64,000 nucleotides of DNA from assembly GCA_004431415.1 (NCBI GenBank), contig QPMI01000468.1, positions 1 through 64,000 of the forward strand, given 5' to 3'. This document shows, piece by piece, positions 1-11,723 of the stretch (the first letter of the stretch is position 1; each line of letters opens with the position of its first letter). The position numbers were made by a program, and so were the translations under genes. A model generated the notes under the pieces. The model did no database searches. It was not told the DNA's origin and saw only the letters and a program-made list of their open reading frames with translations. The stretch comes from Cyanophora paradoxa (lineage: Eukaryota > Glaucocystophyceae > Cyanophorales > Cyanophoraceae).

Positions 1-920
1 AGGTAGCTCTACTCGCGCGCCTTAACGGCGGGGCGACCGGGACGCAGCGGCGGCCATCTATAGCTTCGTGCGCGCCTCCCGCATTCACCCCGCGCCCCCG
101 CGACAAGCCGAGCGCAGTCGACCCGCCTCGCAGGCGCAGTGCTAGCGGCGGACCATCTCTACTTGGTGCGGCCTCCAAGCACTTCGGCGCCGCGCCTCGC
201 GCGACGGCGGGGCAGGGTCTCGACTCACGACGCCCGCGCGGCGGGCGGCCGGAACGCAGCGGCGGCCATCTCTTGCTTGGTGCGCGCTCCCGACCTTCAG
301 CGCCGCGCCTCGCGACGGGGCGCGCAGGATCTCGACTCACGACGCCCGCGCGGCGGCGGCCGGAACGCAGCGGCGCACATCTCTCGCTTGGTGCCCGCCT
401 CCCCGCACTTCGACACCGCGCCTCGCGCGACGGGGCGGACGCAGGGTCTCGACTCACGACGCCCGCGCGCGGGCGGCCGGAACGCAGCGCGGCCCATCTC
501 TTGCTTGGTGCGCGCCTCCCCGACCTTCAGCGCCGCGCCCGCGCGACAAGGTGACGCAGGCGACCCAACTCGCGGCGCCTTCGCGTCAGGCCGTGGCGGC
601 CGGGTGCAGCGCGCCCATGTCTCGCTTGGTGCGTTCCTCCCGCCCTTCCCCTCCGCGCCCCGTGCGACCGACGGGCGCAGGTCGCTCGCTCGCGGCGCCT
701 TCCGGCGGCGCGGCGGACGCAGCGGGTGCCTACTGTGCTCTCCGCTCCGTGCCTCGCGCGACGGGGCGGCGCAGGGAGGTGACTCGCAGCGTCCTCGCGG
801 CGCGCGGCCGGACATAGCGCGATCATCTCTCGCTTCGGCGCACCTACCGCCCTTCGACGCAGCCCCGTGCGACTAGGTGAGCGCAGGCAACCCAACTCGA
901 GCGCCTTCGCGACTGGACCG
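1..920. repeat. GC-rich satellite array, first block
   Basis: Degenerate tandem units of roughly 112-115 bp. The segment beginning CTCGACTCACGACGCCCGCG recurs near 220, 332 and 447, each time followed by a GGCCGGAACGCAGCGGCG-like core and a CTTGGTGCGCGCCTCC core. The block resembles 1,796-2,560 in the order of its variant units, so it is a higher-order repeat with a period near 1.8 kb. Open frames across it are by-products of GC richness and show no family resemblance. Confidence 0.85.
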
Positions 921-1382
921 GGACGCCGAGGATAGCAATTGAGAACAAAAATCCCAAGCTAGAGTGCGTCGGCGCGTCACAGAGGCCAAGTCCGCAGCTG
1001 CAAGCAGAGGCCAAGCCCTGAAGTTCGCAGCTGCAAGCACGGCAGCGGGCCACAGCCCTGGCGGCGTCTAGATAGATACATAGATTCCTTGCGGGCGCAC
1101 ACGTTGATTGTTTAGCAGAGGATAAATAACTACCAGTTCATTACCTAGGACATGGACTACGTAGGCCGCCCGAAGAGAAAATGACCGGCGACAACGGCCA
1201 AATGGTTCGGCGGAAGCTGGATATCGGTACCCGAAGATCTAGACCAGCCGTCCGGAACGGCTGCTCACATCGCATAGACCCTGGTTCGAATCCAGGAGTG
1301 GGTCTTATTCGCCATCTTGCTTTCAGTCCACGGTACGAAGTTCGTTAGCTAGACATGGACTAGAATATAGTAGCCGCCTGGA
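921..1382. other. Spacer between satellite blocks
   Basis: Non-satellite sequence without a credible ORF. It contains an exact pol III B-box match, GGTTCGAATCC, near 1,281 inside a T-arm-like hairpin (CCTGG and CCAGG around a 7-nt loop). No A box or tRNA acceptor partner is visible upstream, so this is at most a tRNA-derived remnant. Confidence 0.35.
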
Positions 1383-2680
1383 GCGCAGCGCGGTCATCTC
1401 TCGCATGGTGCGCGCTCCCAACCTTCGCCACCGCGCCCCGCGCGACAAGCAGAGCGCAGGCAACCCCACTCGCAGGGCGCAGCGCAGCCATCTCTTACTT
1501 GGTGCGGGCCTCCCCGCACTGCGGCGCCGCGCCTCGCGCGACGGAGCGGGCGCATGGATCTCGACTCAAGACGCCCGCGCGGCATGGCGGCCGGAACGCA
1601 GCGGCGGACCATCTCTCGCTTGGTGCGCGCCTCCCGCCCTTAAGCGCCGCGCCCCGCGCGACGAGGTGAGGCAGGCGACCCGACCCGCAGCGCCTTCGCG
1701 CCAGGGCCGGGCGCCCGGGTGCAGCGGCGGGCCATGTCTCGCTTGGTGCGAACCTCCCCGCCCTTCCCAGCCGCGCCCTGCGCGACGGAGCGGCGCAGTA
1801 GCTCTACTCGCGGTGCCTTCGCGCGGGGGCGACCGGGACGCAGCGCGGCCCATCTATAGCTTCGTGCGCGCCTCCCGCCATTCACCGCCGCGCCCCGCGC
1901 GACAAGCCGAGCGCAGTCGACCCGCCTCGCAGGGCGCAGTGCTAGCGGCGGACCATCTCTTACTTGGTGCGGGCCTCCAAGCACTTCGGCGCCGCGCCTC
2001 GCGCGACGGAACGGGCGCAGGGATCTCGACTCACGACGCCCGCGCGGCGGGGCGGCCGGAACGCAGCGGCGGCCCATCTCTTGCTTAGTGCGCGCCTCCC
2101 CGACCTTCAGCGCCGCGCCCCGCGCGACGAGGTGAACGCAGGCGACCCAACTCGCGGCGCCTTCAATTCGCGTCAGGGCCGTGGCGGCCGGGGTGCAGCG
2201 GCGGCCCATGTCTCGCTTGGTGCGGCCCTCCCCGCCCTTCCACGCCGCGCCCTGTGCGACCGGACGGCGCAGGTAGCTCGCCTCACCGAGTCGCGGCGCC
2301 TTCGCGCGGGCGCGGCCCGGACGCAGCGGTGCATACTGTGCTCTCCGCGTCCACGCCTCGCGCGACGGGGCGGGCACAGGAGGTGAACTCGCAGCGTCCT
2401 CGCGCCGGCGGCGGCCGGGGCATAGCGGCGGCTCATCTCTCGCTTCGTGCGCACCTCCCGCCCTTCGACGCCGCGCCCGCGCGACTAGGTGAGCGCAGGC
2501 AACCCAACTCGAGGCGCTTTCGCGGCTGGACCGGGACGGCCGGACTATCCGCACCGGCCACCCCCACAGGCCCGCCCAGCGGCCGCCCGCCCCACCCAGC
2601 GTCCGCCCTGCCCCGTGGCCGCCCTGACCCGCCCCGCCCCGCCCCGCCCCGCCACGCCCCGCCCCGCGGCGACAAACTAA
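1383..2680. repeat. GC-rich satellite array, second block, ending in a CCCCG microsatellite
   Basis: The same family of roughly 113-bp units as the first block, with many one-base length differences in G or C runs. It ends in CCCCG pentamer repeats at about 2,629-2,668. No coding evidence. Confidence 0.85.
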
Positions 2681-2868
2681 ATTGTACGAATACAAGTGTA
2701 ATACTAGCTGGCTTCTCAGAAGTGAGAGCAGCGCCGCGGCGCTGGCAGTCATGCAGCCACAGACCTTAAGCTTCCAGAAGTTTAGTCCGACGAAAAAATA
2801 GTGGAGGGCATCACACCTGCCGCAATGAAAACATCATCCAAGGATAACAGGAAAGTAGACATATACCG

Positions 2869-3495
2869 CTATAGGCAGGACGAACATGCAGAAAAGTCCA
2901 ACGCAGGAACTTGGTCCGTGGACTTCATAACTTGCTCCTCCATCAGAGCGATGGAAGTCTTGCGTTTGCGCGAAATAAAGGTGTGGTTCGATCTTGATAT
3001 CGTCATGACCTTCGTCATCTCCTCAACGCTGAAGTTCGCAATATCGAGGGCAATCCAATCGACTGCAGCAGGCCAGACAGGCGAGCTCATGCCAATATCA
3101 AGCTCCTCCAAAGTAGCTTCGAAGCAGACACAAACCCAATCGCCGCAATTAATCACTCCAGTCTGCAGCTTGAAGCCAGGTGGAACTGCAAGAGTGCAGA
3201 TATAATCTGGGAAAAGACGATGTAGCTCTACCTCTAGCTCTTCCGGCATGCCGTCTCCTTTCGAATCGAACCAGCGAATTTGCTTCAACTCCTTCATTAC
3301 GGACATCAGGCAAAAATGCTCTCCAAATCCGCGGGGATCAACGTTGTCCCCTGTAGTAACAGGACACGAAAAGCACACAGCACTACCACCATTCAACATA
3401 AGGTTCGCCGCTCTATCTGGAGTACTCAGGCTGCGTAGAGACTGCAGGAGCAGCTGCTCGTGCATCGGGTACGCGAGCATCACGCGCTGAAGCAA
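2869..3495 (-). CDS. Terminal exon-like ORF of an unrecognised host gene
   Basis: A 208-residue minus-strand open frame with balanced composition, probably the 3' part of a spliced host gene. It has two Cys-rich stretches (SAVCFSCPV and WVCVCFEA) but no family I recognise. The last 25 codons are unique to this copy. The rest is repeated at 5,820-6,365, where a single missing G breaks the frame. Short GT-AG introns in the same duplicated unit support a eukaryotic gene on this strand. The upstream splice junction is not resolved, and the listed start may be only the first Met of an exon. Function unknown. Confidence 0.45.
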   Translation of the reverse strand: MLQRVMLAYPMHEQLLLQSLRSLSTPDRAANLMLNGGSAVCFSCPVTTGDNVDPRGFGEHFCLMSVMKELKQIRWFDSKGDGMPEELEVELHRLFPDYICTLAVPPGFKLQTGVINCGDWVCVCFEATLEELDIGMSSPVWPAAVDWIALDIANFSVEEMTKVMTISRSNHTFISRKRKTSIALMEEQVMKSTDQVPALDFSACSSCL

Positions 3496-4619
3496 GTGAT
3501 TGTACTTCTTGGACTTGAGAGCCCCAGATGTCGTGCAGGCAACGTGAACGTCCTGCGCGTCTCATGTCAGCACACGAAGCTAGAAAAACCATAACCAACG
3601 CAATCATTACGCTTTCACGTTAGCCAATCCTTGGAGGATGGGACTGTCTGTTCTGAATGCGGCCGGCTGATCGTCCTCTGCCGCGCTTGATTCCCCTTGC
3701 CGCGCTTCCCAATTGGAGTTCCACGCGCATTCTCCATCCCCTAGGCAAACGTGCGTCAAGAATAAAGACACCCAGCGGCAGACGCAAAAAGGGACACACG
3801 TCAACATGCTCGTCAGTTGCCCGTAGCCCTCAGCCGGAACAGAGACGGCAGCCTCGCGTCCGGCCGAGTTCAAACAGATGAGCTACGGCTCGGCGATCAG
3901 ATCACTTTGACGAAAGTGCTTGAAACCGCTACGGTTACACACCTTCTCTTGGAGGCATCACACGGCAGGGACAATACGGCAGATGGTGAAGAAGCGCCCG
4001 CCCGATCGCATCAACCAGCAGCGGCTCAAAAACGGACAACGAGCGCCGAACAGTGACAAGGAGGCCGGTGAACGAAGTGCCGGGTACACAGATAATCAAG
4101 TCGGTTCCCGCATTCGCGTATACATACGTATACGCGTGAGCTCATTGCAGCATTCAGCGTGTCTGCATGCCGTAGATGCCGCACGAGACAAACGACCGTT
4201 CATTGCCCGGATGGAAGCAGGATAGCGGCACCACCCATCGAACGCGAGGCGGGACGCGGAAAGCACAGTAGGCACTCGAACAACGAGGCAGGGACCCGGA
4301 GGGCGAACCAGAGGCAACCAGCTAACGTCACTGGATGCAAAAGTCCCTAAATTCAGCGAACTGCTGTACACGAGCACATACAGACGCTCAATCACGTCCA
4401 TTCAATGGACAGCATATAAAAACAAGCCCAGTTCAGGAAGTGGGGAAGAAAGAGGACAGTCGATGCACTCCTGAACCCTATGTATGACCTATACAGGGGG
4501 CACTGCCCCTGACGGCGACGAACTTGTTCGACCGGTAGAAGATTGTAATCCGAAAGGTTCACGTAGAGTCGCGCAATCTACCAGATACACACAGTGAGAA
4601 TATCCATGGCAAGGCAACA

Positions 4620-5760
4620 TCAGCGAACGAGGCACGTTATTATCGCGAGAGCGCCGTGACACACCCGTCCGTTCTCGCGGAAGGTTAACAGGTTCCGGTC
4701 GACGTCGGCTGCGATCAGTATCGCTATCTGCACGAGTTCAATTACAGCCACATTGCACGCCCCGACTACATCAGCCAAGGCAATTATGCACCTTGGTAAG
4801 CGACTGGGCTCTGTCGATGCGCTTGAGAACCTTCTCGTTGAAAGCAGCACCATGCATGAGTGCCCTTACATAGTGCACAGTATGCTTGCCGATTTTCTCC
4901 TCGGTGAGCATCACGAATTTCTGCAAATCAGCCCCGTGTCAAAGAAGAAGCGAAAGCAATGCACGTGAGCCACACTAACTTGGTAGACGTTGCTTGCGTC
5001 GCTCGACCGGTCCACCCACATGAACATAGTGCCAAGAGTGGAAGCAGCTCGCTCGAGACGGTATTGCGACAGTAGGCAGGACCCGCAACACCGCTCAGAG
5101 ATCCACCACAGCAGCTGCCGGTTAATCAACAATGCATATCCTAGGGAGGGAATGCATATTCTAGATAGCGAATAGAGAGGTTACTAACCTCGCAATAGCG
5201 GAGAACCTCATCAGACAAAAGTGCCAGTCGCCGGATCAGGCACTCTACCTTAATGAACAAGTGATCCCATACACAGCAGCGCTTGCTTTCGGTCGCGTCG
5301 GTGTCCCTGATAAGCTTGAATGCGGCCTGCACGCTCTAAGTCAGCAACTAGTAACGCGCCACGCGAAAGACAGAGCAAGCAGCTTCCCCGCGCCTCAGCC
5401 CAATACGTAGCACCGGAGATATCCCCCTGCTCCAGCCGGGACAGCGCCAGGGTATAATGAAGAACGGGGTACGACGGAATGCTTGAATTCAGCTTGAGGA
5501 TCGTCTGCTGAAAGGACATGCCAACCTGCAAGGTTCAGGCGATCAACAGAGAACGAGGGGGACGAATGCGCAAATAACAGGCACAAAAAACCCACCAGTG
5601 CGACATTCCCCGCGCTCTTGAAGTTGTACCGCGTTAGCTGGACCTCAGCCAGAAACTGGCAATGTTCATAGATTTGACCAGGATCAAGGGCCATCCGGGC
5701 GGCGGAATCAGCACTTGCAAACTCCGTCAACTCGCTCTGTGACATCAGAGAGGCAGGTAT
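4620..5760 (-). CDS. Internal exons of the unrecognised host gene, copy 1
   Basis: Coding-like minus-strand segments are separated by short introns. Two junctions are convincing: an intron at 5,526-5,595 (70 nt, GTGGGT to TTGCAG) joins the frame ending AGNVAL to the frame with SFQQTILKLNSS, and an intron at 4,921-4,979 (59 nt, GTTAGT to TTGCAG) joins SDASNVYQ to KFVMLTEEKIGKH. A stretch around YPVLHYTLALSRLEQGD has the small and large residue spacing of a TPR helix pair, which is only a suggestion. The remaining boundaries are unresolved. No gene name can be given. Confidence 0.4.
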
Positions 5761-5819
5761 CATGATATGGCTGGCCGCAGATCTATGAAAAGGCAATCGT
5801 ACATGCACCTCCATCAGAG

Positions 5820-6365
5820 CGATGGAAGTCTTGCGTTTGCGCGAAATAAAGGTGTGGTTCGATCTTGATATCGTCATGACCTTCGTCATCTCCTCAACGC
5901 TGAAGTTCGCAATATCGAGGGCAATCCAATCGACTGCAGCAGGCCAGACAGGCGAGCTCATGCCAATATCAAGCTCCTCCAAAGTAGCTTCGAAGCAGAC
6001 ACAAACCCAATCGCCGCAATTAATCACTCCAGTCTGCAGCTTGAAGCCAGGTGGAACTGCAAGAGTGCAGATATAATCTGGGAAAAGACGATGTAGCTCT
6101 ACCTCTAGCTCTTCCGGCATGCCGTCTCCTTTCGAATCGAACCAGCGAATTTGCTTCAACTCCTTCATTACGGACATCAGGCAAAAATGCTCTCCAAATC
6201 CGCGGGATCAACGTTGTCCCCTGTAGTAACAGGACACGAAAAGCACACAGCACTACCACCATTCAACATAAGGTTCGCCGCTCTATCTGGAGTACTCAGG
6301 CTGCGTAGAGACTGCAGGAGCAGCTGCTCGTGCATCGGGTACGCGAGCATCACGCGCTGAAGCAA
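5820..6365 (-). pseudogene. Duplicated terminal exon with frameshift
   Basis: Second copy of the 2,869-3,495 exon. The G run before the GATCAACG segment near 6,205 is one base shorter than in copy 1, so the frame splits into 6,177-6,365 and 5,395-6,177. Downstream the sequence runs into copy 1 of the upstream exons across the duplication junction near 5,808. If the indel is a read error, this exon is intact. Confidence 0.5.
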
Positions 6366-7494
6366 GTGATTGTACTTCTTGGACTTGAGAGCCCCAGATG
6401 TCGTGCAGGCAACGTGAACGTCCTGCGCGTCTCATGTCAGCACACGAAGCTAGAAAAACCATAACCAACGCAATCATTACGCTTTCACCGTTAGCCAATC
6501 CTTGGAGGATGGGACTGTCTGTTCTGAATGCGGCCGGCTGATCGTCCTCTGCCGCGCTTGATTCCCCTTGCCGCGCTTCCCAATTGGAGTTCCACGCGCA
6601 TTCTCCATCCCCTAGGCAAACGTGCGTCAAGAATAAAGACACCCAGCGGCAGACGCAAAAAGGGACACACGTCAACATGCTCGTCAGTTGCCCCGTAGCC
6701 CTCAGCCGGAACAGAGACGGCAGCCTCGCGTCCGGCCGAGTTCAAAACAGATGAGCTACGGCTCGGCGATCAGATCACTTTGACGAAAGTGCTTGAAACC
6801 GCTACGGTTACACACCTTCTCTTGGGAGGCATCACACGGCAGGACAATACGGCAGATGGTGAAGAAGCGCCCGCCCGATCGCATCAACCAGCAGCGGCTC
6901 AAAAACGGACAACGAGCGCCGAACAGTGACAAGGAGGGCCGGTGAACGAAGTGCCGGGTACACAGATAATCAAGTCGGTTCCCCGCATTCGCGTATACAT
7001 ACGTATACGCGTGAGCTCATTGCAGCATTCAGCGTGTCTGCATGCCGTAGATGCCGCACGAGACAAACGACCGTTCATTGCCCGGATGGAAGCAGGATAG
7101 CGGCACCACCCATCGAACGCGAGGCGGGACGCGGAAAGCACAGTAGGCACTCGAACAACGAGGCAGGACCCGGAGGGCGAACCAGAGGCAACCAGCTAAC
7201 GTCACTGGATGCAAAAGTCCCTAAATTCAGCGAACTGCTGTACACGAGCACATACAGACGCTCAATCACGTCCATTCAATGGACAGCATATAAAAACAAG
7301 CCCAGTTCAGGGAAGTGGGGAAGAAAGAGGACAGTCGATGCACTCCTGAACCCTATGTATGACCTATACAGGGGGCACTGCCCCTGACGGCGACGAACTT
7401 GTTCGACCGGTAGAAGATTGTAATCCGAAAGGTTCACGTAGAGTCGCGCAATCTACCAGATACACACAGTGAGAATATCCATGGCAAGGCAACA

Positions 7495-8683
7495 TCAGCG
7501 AACGAGGCACGTTATTATCGCGAGAGCGCCGTGACACACCCGTCCGTTCTCGCGGAAGGTTAACAGGTTCCGGTCGACGTCGGCTGCGATCAGTATCGCT
7601 ATCTGCACGAGTTCAATTACAGCCACATTGCACGCCCCGACTACATCAGCCAAGGCAATTATGCACCTTGGTAAGCGACTGGGCTCTGTCGATGCGCTTG
7701 AGAACCTTCTCGTTGAAAGCAGCACCATGCATGAGTGCCCTTACATAGTGCACAGTATGCTTGCCGATTTTCTCCTCGGTGAGCATCACGAATTTCTGCA
7801 AATCAGCCCCGTGTCAAAGAAGAAGCGAAAGCAATGCACGTGAGCCACACTAACTTGGTAGACGTTGCTTGCGTCGCTCGACCGGTCCACCCACATGAAC
7901 ATAGTGCCAAGAGTGGAAGCAGCTCGCTCGAGACGGTATTGCGACAGTAGGCAGGACCCGCAACACCGCTCAGAGATCCACCACAGCAGCTGCCGGTTAA
8001 TCAACAATGCATATCCTAGGGAGGGAATGCATATTCTAGATAGCGAATAGAGAGGTTACTAACCTCGCAATAGCGGAGAACCTCATCAGACAAAAGTGCC
8101 AGTCGCCGGATCAGGCACTCTACCTTAATGAACAAGTGATCCCATACACAGCAGCGCTTGCTTTCGGTCGCGTCGGTGTCCCTGATAAGCTTGAATGCGG
8201 CCTGCACGCTCTAAGTCAGCAACTAGTAACGCGCCACGCGAAAGACAGAGCAAGCAGCTTCCCCGCGCCTCAGCCCAATACGTAGCACCGGAGATATCCC
8301 CCTGCTCCAGCCGGGACAGCGCCAGGGTATAATGAAGAACGGGGTACGACGGAATGCTTGAATTCAGCTTGAGGATCGTCTGCTGAAAGGACATGCCAAC
8401 CTGCAAGGTTCAGGCGATCAACAGAGAACGAGGGGGACGAATGCGCAAATAACAGGCACAAAAAACCCACCAGTGCGACATTCCCCGCGCTCTTGAAGTT
8501 GTACCGCGTTAGCTGGACCTCAGCCAGAAACTGGCAATGTTCATAGATTTGACCAGGATCAAGGGCCATCCGGGCGGCGGAATCAGCACTTGCAAACTCC
8601 GTCAACTCGCTCTGTGACATCAGAGAGGCAGGTATCATGATATGGCTGGCCGCAGATCTATGAAAAGGCAATCGTACATGCAC
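7495..8683 (-). CDS. Internal exons of the unrecognised host gene, copy 2
   Basis: Second copy of the internal exons, with the same introns at 8,401-8,470 and 7,796-7,854. Unlike copy 1 it continues upstream into unique exons (8,684-9,483), so it is probably the original 5' part of the gene. Confidence 0.4.
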
Positions 8684-9483
8684 ACCTCATATCTCTGCCC
8701 CATTTCGTCGACATCGATATTCGCGAGATCGATGTTAGCGGCGGTGAGCATCCTAGAAATCCGCTGCAAATCAGTAACCACGCTCTCGATCAGGCCGTGC
8801 CATCTCCAAAGAGAGACGAACGGGCGGAATGCACCTGGTCCGCGGCAGCCAAAGCGATGACTTTCGCCCGATCCTCCGCTGAAAGGGCAGAGATACAAGT
8901 GACGGCGTGGCACAGTAAGAGGAGCGCAGAGTCGGCCACTGGCCACTCAACGACGCGGCTCTGATCATCGCGTGCGAGCACTAACTGCGGCACGAAATAC
9001 GTATACGATTACGGAGGAAACGCGCGCGTACGACGGCGCAAAACACTGACAGGACGAACCGCGCTCCGATACAGCCCGGCAACGAGGTCATCGACGGGTG
9101 TAGCGGCGCCTTCGGGGAACGTCTGCTGCAGGATGCGGCCCACGCAAGGGGCGCATTGAACGCCAGCCCCGGGCCGGCACCCACACAGCACGGGAACTGC
9201 CGGCACTTCCCGACTTGCCGGCCGTTCCGACGATGCCATCGATACCGGGAAAGCGATGGCAAGCGTCGGCGACACGCGCGCAACAGTTGAAGCGGCAGAG
9301 CACCTCAGCTGCAAGATGACAAGCGCAGAGGGGTATGTGGCGGACGGCAATGTGGATACGTATTTCTAATGAACCCGATGCGCGATCGCGAACGATCGCG
9401 ACCGCCGGCCAGCGATGCCGCCTGTTCACCACCAAGCCCAGTAAGAGGCTGCAGAACTTCACAATATCACCGTACCCTACCAC
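8684..9483 (-). CDS. 5' exons of the unrecognised host gene
   Basis: Minus-strand coding-like segments in several frames. One contains RILQQTFPEGAATPVDD (about 9,060-9,130), one ALSAEDRAKVIALAAADQ (about 8,840-8,900), and one MLTAANIDLANIDVDEMGQ (about 8,690-8,750). The last may be spliced through a very short GT-AG intron of about 28 nt near 8,655-8,685 into the duplicated unit. A first exon could start at the ATG at 9,483. Splice structure and function are uncertain. Confidence 0.3.
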
Positions 9484-9660
9484 AGTCAGCTGACAGAATC
9501 TATTAACACCTATTGATCGTCATAGTGACATCTCCGAATCTTTTAACAATAGGTCATTGTCATAATGACATCATAATGACATCACGGAATCTTTAACAGC
9601 GATCCATAGCATACCTAATACCCAAAACCTCGAGAGGAACCTCGATTTGTGGATCAAAAG
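9484..9660. other. AT-richer spacer with CATAATGACATCA repeats
   Basis: Short direct repeats of a GTCATA(A/G)TGACATC motif at about 9,518-9,590. No ORF of interest. Confidence 0.4.
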
Positions 9661-9671
9661 TGGATACTAGA

Positions 9672-9762
9672 GCCTCTGGTCTCTTCTTCCCTTCGGTCAG
9701 AATTGAGACCAGAGGCTGACCTCTGGTCTCTTCTTCGCTTCGCTCAGAATTGAGACCAGAGG
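9672..9762. repeat. Two tandem perfect hairpins
   Basis: Hairpin 1 pairs GCCTCTGGTCTC (9,672-9,683) with its reverse complement at 9,705-9,716. Hairpin 2 pairs CCTCTGGTCTC (9,720-9,730) with 9,752-9,762. Both loops carry a TTCTTC(C/G)CTTCG(G/C)TCAGAATT sequence. They could act as transcript-end structures or as transposon-derived palindromes. Confidence 0.8.
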
Positions 9763-10790
9763 TTGATGGGCCGCGGCCCGCGGGGCTGAACCGGTATACA
9801 TACTAGTACTGGCCGCCGGACCGCGGCCCGGCGGGCCCGCTAGCGCGCGGCCCGGCTGAACCGGTGAAAAGCGGCCGCCGGGCCGCGGCAAGTTCACTAG
9901 CCTAGTACCGTAGCTGGCCCTGCTAGCCTGGCAGTGGCAAGTTGCTGGCAACTAGTATAAATTACGACCTGATGCCGTCAATAGGTGGGGGGTGGGGGGG
10001 GCTTGCCCCCCTGCTTGTCTAGATTCTAGAGACTTCCGAAGTTCGAGCAGGAAAAGGAACTCGGAACAAATTAAAGCCGCTGAGCCTCGGAGCTTGAGGA
10101 CTCCCGGGAAAAAAAACTTGAAATCGAGGCCATGCCAGGCGAGCTGTCTTCGAGGCCTACGCGAGCTCGAGCTCGAGACTAGGCCAGAGGTACTACGGTA
10201 GGTCGCAGGCCCCGGGCCCGGGCCGCGGGGCGCGCCGGCCGCGGCGCCGGCCCGGGGCGCCGGCTGCGGGCCCGCGGCCGGGGCGCGGCCCGCGGCCGGC
10301 GGGCGGGGGATGGTCATAGCTCGAGCTCATGCATGCGCATGCGCATATCAGTAGTTAGTATGATCACAAATCGAACCTTATATGCCTGCACGTGCACTTG
10401 ACTCGGGGAGGCGCGCGGCCGCGGCTTGCAATTGCCTAGAGGCTGGCCTCCGCGCGCGCGCGATCTGCATGCGCATGCGCGGGCAAAGCGCGCGCGATCT
10501 GCATGCGCTGTGGCGCCCAGCGTGCGCGGCTGGCGCGCGCGGCTAGCGACATGTACAGCTGCAGCAGACTGCCAAGCGCTGAGAGCGCTATCCGATCATC
10601 GGATCGCGAGCTGTGCGGGCCGGGAGTGAGCTCGAGAACTTCGGAAAGCGGCCGGGCGGGGCCGGCGGCGCGGGGGGAGGAAGTGGCAGGGGGGGGTCCG
10701 TAACTAGCACGCGGCGGCCTCGGCGCGGGCTCTGACTGCAGCTTGGCCGGCCGCCGGTTGGAAACGGGGTAGGTCGGTAGAGGTTTAGCC
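9763..10790. other. GC-rich palindrome-dense spacer
   Basis: Very GC-rich sequence full of short palindromes (GGCCGCGGCC, CCCGGGCCCGGGCC and GCATGCGCATGCGC types) plus G-runs near 9,986-10,006. No ORF shows family resemblance. It may be a low-complexity spacer or an area of poor assembly. Confidence 0.5.
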
Positions 10791-10959
10791 TAGCCAATAG
10801 CTAGTAGGAAGAAGGCAAAGTCAAATGCAGGAAGGGTTCGATTCCGGTCGTGTACGCGATTATACGGGTTCGGTATACAGCGGTCGGGGCAGCACGTTGT
10901 AGCACGAGCAATCGACCAACGCAGGGGATTCTGTTGCTTTCGCTCCAGGTGCGCTCCGG

Positions 10960-11185
10960 CAGGCTGGCACGTAGAAGAGTCACTTGAAGACGTACTGCAG
11001 GACGACGTCGACGCTGCACACGAAGTCATCAGATACGAAGAGCAGATGATGCAGAGCGAGCTTGCCTTGCGGCCCAGGGAGAGAAGATCCGCTACGAGAG
11101 CCTGCAGACAACCGCCCGCGATCGGTGTCTGAGCAGCGAGCTCGAGGTCATGATCAGAACCGTCGGCGGCCGCGCGCGGCGCGCA
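10960..11185 (+). pseudogene. Coding remnant with a frame change
   Basis: The plus strand reads as an acidic, helical, coiled-coil-like protein segment from about 10,969 (HVEESLEDVLQDDVD and so on). A similar helical segment (EKIRYESLQTTARDR and so on) follows in another frame after about 11,082. No start, end or family can be assigned. It could be an exon or a decayed gene. Confidence 0.3.
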
Positions 11186-11237
11186 GCGCGCGAGCTCGCC
11201 TTCTAGAGGAGACGAAGAAGTAATAACGCTCGATGCG

Positions 11238-11723
11238 CTAGCAGATGACAGGCTGCGCTCTGCGCCCGAGCAGCCGAGTCAGAACCGTGGGTACCGGTGG
11301 CGGCGCGCGCGAGGCGCAGGAACTACCATCGGCGCCAGCTGTGCGGTCGGCACGCGAGCTCTCTTCATGCCTGCCTGTAGAAGAGATGGAATTCGCCACG
11401 CTCGGTACCCAAGTCCCAGTAGCGCACCTTCGCAGCATCGCGCACTCGGCTTCGCAGCTTCGCGCACCGTAACGCGGCGTTGCGGGTGCCTTCTTCCTGC
11501 AGCTGCACTGCCGAATATGCTGGTACAGGCTCTTCGGAAACTTGCAACGCTCTCCGCATCGCACACATTTCCCACCGGGAGCACAGCCCCGACTGTGTCC
11601 ACATTGCTTCGAGCACATCTCAAATTCGTCTACGTATACAGCTATGTCTGGTGGCAGCTCTGTTGCTCCACGCTGCCGCCCACGTTGAGAACGAGGGGGG
11701 GCGAAGTTTGCCAAGTTGGGCAC
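11238..11723 (-). CDS. Small Cys-rich ORF with possible zinc-finger motif
   Basis: A 161-residue minus-strand frame. Residues of about 35-75 contain two CxxxC/CxxC clusters and a CVRCGERCKFPKSLYQHIRQC-like stretch with the C-x2-C...H-x4-C spacing of a zinc finger. The C-terminal half is low complexity and may be non-coding. A plus-strand frame overlaps it. It lies just outside the left end of element 2 and could belong to the host or to a decayed element. Confidence 0.3.
   Translation of the reverse strand: MPNLANFAPPRSQRGRQRGATELPPDIAVYVDEFEMCSKQCGHSRGCAPGGKCVRCGERCKFPKSLYQHIRQCSCRKKAPATPRYGARSCEAECAMLRRCATGTWVPSVANSISSTGRHEESSRADRTAGADGSSCASRAPPPVPTVLTRLLGRRAQPVIC

Larger units (their letters stand above)
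2938..8683. repeat. Tandem duplication of a unit of about 2.87 kb
   Basis: Copy 1 spans about 2,938-5,808 and copy 2 about 5,809-8,683. The offset is 2,871 near the start and 2,875 after about 4,450. Differences I can see are almost all one-base changes in homopolymer length between about 3,330 and 4,440 of copy 1. From about 4,450 onward the copies read as identical. Either a very recent duplication or an assembly artefact of long reads would produce this. Confidence 0.9.

Noticed and set aside
1256-1305. A tRNA gene
   Set aside because: A T-arm and B box are present, but no acceptor pairing, anticodon arm or A box could be found.
139-2769. Many long open frames in the satellite blocks
   Set aside because: They occur on both strands in several frames, are Arg/Ala/Pro-rich translations of a GC-rich tandem repeat, and show no motif.
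10825-10850. Second B-box-like GGTTCGATTCC as a tRNA
   Set aside because: No T-stem pairing around it; probably chance.
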